Source of the DNA: an uncultured Saprospiraceae bacterium
GTDB lineage: Bacteria > Bacteroidota > Bacteroidia > Chitinophagales > Saprospiraceae
DNA length: 51,482 nucleotides
Assembly: GCA_938041445.1 (NCBI GenBank)
Contig: CALISO010000014.1
Coordinates: 1 to 51,482 of the forward strand
Direction: 5' to 3'
Under the pieces are notes generated by a model, which saw only the letters and a program-made list of their open reading frames with translations, had not been told where the DNA came from and did not search any database. Positions 46,332 to 51,482 of the stretch are shown here, in pieces. The stretch's first letter is position 1. Each line of letters opens with the position of its first letter. A program made the translations under genes and the position numbers.

Positions 46332-47601
46332 CCTGATCTGGTTGCTGCTTATCATTTCTATAACAGGTTGTATTGGCATTCCATCTGGTTATGAGGGATT
46401 GGCGCCTGGTGAATGGAGAGGAGTACTCAAGCTTGGTGATGACCCAGGAATGACTGGCGAATCAACGACTAAATACCTAGGATATACAGAATTGCCATTC
46501 AATTTCACTGTGACGAATACACCAGATTCTATGTACCTAACCTTCACTAATGGTGAAGAGAAGATTATTGTCAATGATATCACGGTCGGTCTAGATAGAG
46601 CTACTGCTAAAGATACAGTCATCATTGAATTCAAAGGATATGACACCTATTTTAGAGGTATTCTAGAAGAGAATATAATGGAAGGTAACTGGCATATCAA
46701 TTACAAGAATAACTACACTATCCCATTCATCGCTTTCCATGGTCAGGATCACCGATTCATTACCCACAACCCCAAGTCAAAAGATTTCAGCGGTAGGTGG
46801 GATGTGACATTTGATTATGACAAACCCGAAGACGCCTACAAAGCTGTCGGTATATTTGAACAGAATGAAAATGAATTAGTCGGAACCTTTCAGACCGAGA
46901 CTGGAGATTACAGATTCTTAGAAGGGAATGCAATCGGCGATAAAATGAAACTTAGTGTATTTGACGGAAGTCATGCATTCTACTTTGAAGCAAAGCAGTT
47001 GAAAGACGGAGAACTTACTGGAGTATTCAGAAGTGGCAAACATTATACATCCAATTGGATAGCAAAACGGAATGAAAATGTAGCCTTGGCAAACCCATAT
47101 GATTTGACAACCAGTAATACAGATCGTATTAATTGGGATGAAATGCAATTCAAGAATACTCAAGGTCAACAGACTAATATTGTAGATACTAATGCAGAAA
47201 CTGTCAAACTGGTAAATATTATGGGGACTTGGTGTCCTAATTGCTCAGATGAGGTCAACTATTTCAAAGATCTTATCAACAAATACCCAGAACTTGATAT
47301 TGCCTCAGTATGCTATGAACGCTACAAGTCAGATGAGAAAAATCTCAATTCCATTAATCGTTATAAACAAGCCAAAGAAATCTCATGGCCAATGTACCTT
47401 GGAGGATATGCGAGCAAGTCAGAATCTTCTGAAGACTTTCCGTTTCTTTCGAAAATACTTTCATACCCTACTCTCATTGTTTTGGATAAGTCAAATAATA
47501 TTCGAAAAATACACACTGGATTTAATGGGCCAGCGACTAAAGAATATCAGACTTACATTGTGGAAATGGATGCATTAATCAACCAACTAATCAATGAGTA
47601 A
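46315..47601 (+). CDS. lipoprotein with C-terminal TlpA-type thioredoxin domain
   Basis: I favour the GTG at 46315, which gives a signal with lipobox SITGC (428 residues); an ATG at 46258 would put 19 polar residues before it. After the lipobox come about 270 residues of beta-rich sequence of unknown type with an Asp/Gly-rich repeat-like pattern. A thioredoxin-like domain follows with WCPNC at about residues 305-309 and a cis-Pro in SYPTLIVL. Probably a periplasmic or outer-membrane thiol-disulfide lipoprotein, like other TlpA-family proteins in this phylum. The 3' end overlaps the SDR gene by eight bases. Confidence 0.82.
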   Translation: MNHLSSLIWLLLIISITGCIGIPSGYEGLAPGEWRGVLKLGDDPGMTGESTTKYLGYTELPFNFTVTNTPDSMYLTFTNGEEKIIVNDITVGLDRATAKDTVIIEFKGYDTYFRGILEENIMEGNWHINYKNNYTIPFIAFHGQDHRFITHNPKSKDFSGRWDVTFDYDKPEDAYKAVGIFEQNENELVGTFQTETGDYRFLEGNAIGDKMKLSVFDGSHAFYFEAKQLKDGELTGVFRSGKHYTSNWIAKRNENVALANPYDLTTSNTDRINWDEMQFKNTQGQQTNIVDTNAETVKLVNIMGTWCPNCSDEVNYFKDLINKYPELDIASVCYERYKSDEKNLNSINRYKQAKEISWPMYLGGYASKSESSEDFPFLSKILSYPTLIVLDKSNNIRKIHTGFNGPATKEYQTYIVEMDALINQLINE

Positions 47602-48367
47602 AATTGTCTTAATAACTGGTGCGACCTCAGGAATTGGAAAGGCTACAGCATTTGGATTTGCCAAAGAGCAATATACCCTTATCCTTTGTGGACGTAGATC
47701 TGAACGATTGAAAGAACTAAAAACCGAAATTGAAGAAGAATACCAAAGCAGTGTATCACTTCTTTCTTTTGATATCAGAAATAAAGAGAGTGTAACAGAT
47801 GCAATCGAAAGTTTACCTGAACACTTGCGACAAATAGACATCCTGGTCAATAATGCTGGTCTTGCTCTTGGCTATGATCATTTTCATGAAGCCGATACAG
47901 AACACTGGGACACAATGATCGACACTAATGTCAAAGGATTGTTATATATCTCTCGATTAATATCAGCTGGTATGGTATCTCGCCAGAGAGGCCATATTAT
48001 CAATATTTGCTCAACCGCTGGTCACGAAGTATATCCGAAAGGTAATGTCTATTGTGCTTCTAAGCATGCTGTAGATGCGATCACTAATGCAATGCGATTA
48101 GACCTACATACTCACAATATCAAAGTAAGTCAAGTAAGTCCTGCTCATGTTGAAGAAACAGAGTTTGCAATTACACGATTTGAAGGAGATCAAGATAAAG
48201 CGCAGATATATTCTGATTTTAATCCTCTGAAAAGCCAAGATGTAGCCGACATAATTGTCTTTATGGCGACAAGACCAGCACATGTCAATGTGCAGGACGT
48301 CCTAGTTATGGGTACTCAACAAGCAAGTAGTGTATTCATTAACCGATCAGGTCGCCTATTTGACTAA
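47594..48367 (+). CDS. short-chain dehydrogenase/reductase (YdfG-like)
   Basis: A 257-residue classical SDR. The nucleotide site TGATSGIGKATAFG is at the N-terminus, NNAGLALG marks the structural motif, and the catalytic triad is Ser in INICSTAG and Tyr-x3-Lys in YCASKHAV. The Arg residues after the first strand (CGRRSERL) favour NADPH. It resembles YdfG-type enzymes that act on 3-hydroxy acids; substrate inferred only from family. Confidence 0.92.
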   Translation: MSKIVLITGATSGIGKATAFGFAKEQYTLILCGRRSERLKELKTEIEEEYQSSVSLLSFDIRNKESVTDAIESLPEHLRQIDILVNNAGLALGYDHFHEADTEHWDTMIDTNVKGLLYISRLISAGMVSRQRGHIINICSTAGHEVYPKGNVYCASKHAVDAITNAMRLDLHTHNIKVSQVSPAHVEETEFAITRFEGDQDKAQIYSDFNPLKSQDVADIIVFMATRPAHVNVQDVLVMGTQQASSVFINRSGRLFD

Positions 48368-48406
48368 AACCTTAAAATCTAACACTGTTTATTTGGGTTA
48401 ATTATG

Positions 48407-48426
48407 TATTTTTGAGTAAGCTCAAA
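48407..48426 (+). promoter_or_regulatory. candidate promoter box with overlapping hairpin before the PA-domain T9SS gene
   Basis: TATTTTTG at 48407-48414 fits TAnnTTTG, with CTG at 48385-48387 at a 19-base spacing. TTTGAG (48411-48416) and CTCAAA (48421-48426) form a six-base inverted repeat across the likely transcription start, 46 bases before the ATG. Confidence 0.35.
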
Positions 48427-48472
48427 CTTTGACCTGAAATTATTTGAATTATAATAACACTAATTACTACTT

Positions 48473-50893
48473 ATGAAATTAATTTTTACAAAAATTTTAT
48501 CCCTCGGTTTACTATTGATTTTAACTTCTAGTTTAACAGCTCAGGAAGATATCAATGTACTGAGAGTCGTATCACCTGCTAGTATTGCTGGGGATTACGA
48601 TATTTTTGCCGGAACTTTTGGATCTAACTTAGTTGAAACTCCAGAATTTGCAGGTGACTTACTATTGATTGAAGATGCTGAAGATCCGACATCGGACGCA
48701 TGTACAGAAGCTGTAAATGACTTAACAGGATTTATCGCATTTATTGACAGAGGAAGTTGTGCATTTGTTGACAAAGCTGCTAATGCTGTAGCAGCAGGTG
48801 CAGTGGCTGTACTTATTTGTAACAACCTACCAGGAGATCCAATCTTTGCACCAGGTGGAGATGCACCTGACATTATGGTACCTGTTGCTATGGCATCATT
48901 CGAAGATTGTCAAACGATCAGAGCTGAATTTGGTGGCACTGTATCTGCGACTTTTGGATATAATGAGCCAGAGCCATGTGATGCTGACTGCTTTACTTTT
49001 GATTACCCTTCAACTACAGTATGGGGAGCAGGAAGAGAAGGAGACTTCGTATGTGATTTAGGTGATTGGATAACAGTAGGACTTACTGCTGAAGAGAATG
49101 TATGGACTTGGGCACGTGAAGGAAGAAGTGTCGGTGGATGGGCTAATACATTGCCAATGACAAACGAATCTGCATGTAACGGTTCTGCAATTATGGATTA
49201 CTCTGAATACAATACCACTGGTGCAACTGGTGAATATTGGACTTCTGAGTTGATCTCTCCTACTATGGACTTATCAGCAGTTGATAATCCAATTTTGAAT
49301 TTCACATCTGCTAACCTGCCATTGAATAGTCCATTCTTGGGGACATTAGGAGCAAGATCAAGTGCATTCTGGTCATATAGTCTTGACAACGGAACAACTT
49401 GGCAAGATACATTCCTTTTAGAATCACAAAATATTTGGAATGCTGATGAGACTAATCTTATTGATGGTGTAGTTGATGAAAGATTTATTATTCAGGAAGC
49501 TGCAAACGTTGCAACAGTAAGAGTTAAGTTCATTGGAGCTGGAGACTTTTACTATTGGATGGTTGATAACGTGTACATTACTGATGAGTTTTTACCAGAT
49601 GTAGAAGCATTTGTTGGATGGTACTCAGGAGCTCCAAACTTTAAGACTCCACAATCACAGGTTGATGAAGTTGCATTTATGATTGATGCAAATAATATCG
49701 GTAATGTTGACTTTGATGATGTAAGCTTTACTGCAACAGTATCAAAAGATGGAGCTGTATTACATACTGCTGAGTCAGGAAGTCTTGGACCTATTCCAGC
49801 ACAGACTAATGTTGAAAACTTTGTTGTGCCTGAAACATGGCCCATGACTGCTGATCTTGGACAATACGAGATAGGATACACAGTCTCTGCAACAGGTACA
49901 GAAGCAGATGTCAATGCTGACAACGATGTGGTTTCTAAAGTATTTATGGTAACAGAGAATACATTCTCAAAGTTAAGAACTGAAGCAGAAGCAGGTTCAC
50001 TGTATATGAATGGTCTTGGTCAAAATGCTGTATATGTAACATACGCAAATGGGTACTACATCACTAATGGTGATTTTTACTTACCAACATCACTAAATAC
50101 AGGATTTGAAACTGACATTTACACAGACTTTGGATTCACAACACTTACAGGTGAAGTCAGAGAATGGATTGTTGATGCGAACAATGATGGTATTGCTAAT
50201 CTTGAAACTGAAACTAGGCTAGTTGCTAGAGGTCAAGTACTACTTGATCCTGATAACCCTGTTGACTTGAGAGATATCACTATCGATATGACTGAATTCC
50301 CAGAAGCTTCATTCCAACCTGTTGGTCAGTATCTTGCAATGGTACACGTTGCACCATTAACACCTCCAACTGAGGACACGTTTATGGCTCCATTATCATC
50401 AGGATTTGTTGATGATAACAACGGAAATAAAGATTATTTCTTTGCAGCTACTGACTTTGCATTTGAGCAATTAGGTATTACTCTTGGTAGACCATCTTCA
50501 CTTTCTGATTTTGCAGGAGGAGCAGGTACACCAACTGATCAAGGAGCTAGAAACTTAGATCCTGCTGATGGATCTGCACTTTCATGGAACATCGCTATGG
50601 AAATTCAATTTATCAGTAACACTGTAGAAGTTGATGAAACAATTGGATTTGACATTTTCCCTAACCCAGCAACTAACTTCTTCAACGTTGACTTAAAACT
50701 TGAAGATGTAGCTGAAAACGTAAATGTTCAGATCGTTGACCTTAGCGGAAAAGTAATCTCTAACAGCGACTTTACAAATGTAAAAGATGATACACTAAGA
50801 ATAAACACAGAGAATATTTCTGCTGGAGTTTATGTCGTGAATGTATTCACTGAGACAGGTGTAAGATCTGAAAGAATTTTTATTCAGAAGTAA
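48473..50893 (+). CDS. secreted protein with PA domain and T9SS sorting domain
   Basis: An 806-residue exported protein with a signal peptide (cleavage near LTAQ). Residues about 65-165 form a protease-associated (PA) domain (FIAFIDRGSCAFVDKAANAV, MVPVAMASFEDC). About 180-375 resemble a jelly-roll (choice-of-anchor J/MAM-like) domain, including SAFWSYSLDNGTTWQDTF and the YYWMVDNVYITD end. A CARDB-like domain and a further beta domain follow. The C-terminal roughly 78 residues are a type A Por sorting domain (IFPNPATNFFNVDL ... SAGVYVVNVFTETGVRSERIF). No protease catalytic domain is present, so the PA domain is a stand-alone module. It has its own candidate promoter and a strong terminator. 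Confidence 0.85.
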   Translation: MKLIFTKILSLGLLLILTSSLTAQEDINVLRVVSPASIAGDYDIFAGTFGSNLVETPEFAGDLLLIEDAEDPTSDACTEAVNDLTGFIAFIDRGSCAFVDKAANAVAAGAVAVLICNNLPGDPIFAPGGDAPDIMVPVAMASFEDCQTIRAEFGGTVSATFGYNEPEPCDADCFTFDYPSTTVWGAGREGDFVCDLGDWITVGLTAEENVWTWAREGRSVGGWANTLPMTNESACNGSAIMDYSEYNTTGATGEYWTSELISPTMDLSAVDNPILNFTSANLPLNSPFLGTLGARSSAFWSYSLDNGTTWQDTFLLESQNIWNADETNLIDGVVDERFIIQEAANVATVRVKFIGAGDFYYWMVDNVYITDEFLPDVEAFVGWYSGAPNFKTPQSQVDEVAFMIDANNIGNVDFDDVSFTATVSKDGAVLHTAESGSLGPIPAQTNVENFVVPETWPMTADLGQYEIGYTVSATGTEADVNADNDVVSKVFMVTENTFSKLRTEAEAGSLYMNGLGQNAVYVTYANGYYITNGDFYLPTSLNTGFETDIYTDFGFTTLTGEVREWIVDANNDGIANLETETRLVARGQVLLDPDNPVDLRDITIDMTEFPEASFQPVGQYLAMVHVAPLTPPTEDTFMAPLSSGFVDDNNGNKDYFFAATDFAFEQLGITLGRPSSLSDFAGGAGTPTDQGARNLDPADGSALSWNIAMEIQFISNTVEVDETIGFDIFPNPATNFFNVDLKLEDVAENVNVQIVDLSGKVISNSDFTNVKDDTLRINTENISAGVYVVNVFTETGVRSERIFIQK

Positions 50894-50939
50894 GATTTAT
50901 AGAGGAAACAAAGTTTCCGCTATTTATTATAACATAAGG

Positions 50940-50976
50940 AGAGGCAGACTATATCTATAGACTGCCTCTTTTTTTA
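50940..50976 (+). terminator. rho-independent terminator after the PA-domain T9SS gene
   Basis: AGAGGCAG (50940-50947) pairs with CTGCCTCT (50962-50969), and CTATA/TATAG extends the stem past one mismatch. A run of seven T follows. It terminates plus-strand transcription 47 bases after the stop. Confidence 0.85.
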
Positions 50977-51038
50977 TTGATAAAATTTGTAGTGTGCCTT
51001 CGTCTATGGTCATAGTGTAGAAAGAAGGAATTGATACC

Positions 51039-51323
51039 CTACTTTATAATAATATCATCAATCTCTTGATATTCAAGCTGTGCATTTACTCGAGTGATCA
51101 ATGACGCCTTAGAATACATCAGCTCTTGCTTAAGTGGTGCTGAGTTAATATAGATGATGAGTTTACTCCCGTTGATTGTTAACTTTGATGTATATTTAGC
51201 AACTGTCTCACCTGCTACTGACTTCCATACAGTATCTAAGTGATAGTTTTGAAGTTTGTTCCTCAATCTATCCTCCGACTGGATGTAATCTCCTATGACC
51301 GACTTGATGTCTTTGAAACTCAT
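51039..51323 (-). CDS. DUF721 protein (DciA-like)
   Basis: A 94-residue protein with the DUF721 pattern: WKSVAGETVAKYTSKLTINGSKLIIYINSAPLKQELMYSKASLI. In some bacteria DUF721 proteins (DciA) load replicative helicase. It sits directly downstream of recF with a two-base gap, a common arrangement near replication genes in Bacteroidota. Confident on family, function by analogy. Confidence 0.88.
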   Translation of the reverse strand: MSFKDIKSVIGDYIQSEDRLRNKLQNYHLDTVWKSVAGETVAKYTSKLTINGSKLIIYINSAPLKQELMYSKASLITRVNAQLEYQEIDDIIIK

Positions 51324-51325
51324 AA

Positions 51326-51482
51326 CTATACTATAGGGATGGATTGATAAGAAAAGTTCAAGTTATCTAAAATATGTGACAATCGTTGAGCAGATGTATC
51401 CGTGATCATAATCTGTGACTTCATCTCAGCACCTACAAAAGAGAGAATCTGAGACACTCGTTTATCATCCAACTTATCAAAG
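51326..51482 (-). CDS. recF: DNA replication and repair protein RecF, C-terminal end (partial)
   Basis: Only the last 51 residues are inside the window; the gene continues beyond the right edge. The sequence FDKLDDKRVSQILSF followed by MITDTSAQRL matches the end of the RecF ATPase core, just after the Walker B region. RecF helps load RecA at gaps. It is upstream of and coupled with the DUF721 gene. Confidence 0.85.
   Translation of the reverse strand, partial: FDKLDDKRVSQILSFVGAEMKSQIMITDTSAQRLSHILDNLNFSYQSIPIV

Overview
The window looks like a chromosomal segment of a marine or environmental member of the Bacteroidota, probably near the Saprospiria. Three things point there. It is AT-rich with sparse Shine-Dalgarno sites and several TAnnTTTG-type promoter boxes. 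Two secreted proteins carry type IX secretion (Por) C-terminal sorting domains. It holds an alternative complex III (Act) operon fused head-to-tail with a caa3-type cytochrome c oxidase. I see no rRNA, tRNA, CRISPR array, insertion sequence or phage gene. The lineage call is inference from gene content.

Layout. 1-2200: two tandem GH3-family acyl-adenylating enzymes, the first cut by the window edge. 2227-5019: uracil-DNA glycosylase, a DUF423 membrane protein and three small secreted or outer-membrane proteins, closed by a strong terminator that lies inside the tail of the converging gene. 5085-22180, minus strand: the respiratory block. In transcription order it reads actA, actB, actC, actD, actE, actF, coxB, coxA, ctaB, two coxC-type genes and a subunit IV gene. 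A terminator follows, then a maturation trio (a SCO-like protein without copper ligands, a DUF420 protein and a small CPMC membrane protein). 22301-27296, minus strand: thyA, truA, an ABC-F ATPase, a histidine-kinase remnant and malic enzyme.

27418-31932, plus strand: a tight run of kdsA, a COG2509 flavoprotein, ACP phosphodiesterase, pyrR and pyrB. 31990-38137: a thioredoxin-like secreted protein, a single-domain asparaginase, an aminotransferase, an unknown 150-residue protein, a TruC-like pseudouridine synthase, a TonB-C protein and an MJ0936-type phosphodiesterase. 38140-41002, minus strand: an M1 metallopeptidase and a CPBP protease. 41216-50893, plus strand: a DUF6580 membrane protein, a dicarboxylate symporter, a large BNR-repeat T9SS protein, an unknown protein, a TlpA-like lipoprotein, an SDR and a PA-domain T9SS protein. 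51039-51482, minus strand: a DUF721 (DciA-like) gene and the 3' end of recF.

How the main block works. ActA-F take electrons from menaquinol and pass them through c-type hemes to the caa3 oxidase (CoxB CuA site, CoxA heme/CuB site). CtaB makes heme O for the oxidase. The unusual points are domain additions on otherwise ordinary subunits: an OmpA-type peptidoglycan-binding domain on the C-terminus of CoxB, a helix-hairpin-helix tail on ActC, and histidine-rich segments on ActE, ActF, a CoxC and CoxA. The nearby SCO-like protein has lost its copper ligands. Together these suggest a respiratory supercomplex with extra anchoring and metal-handling parts, which is the best candidate here for something undescribed.
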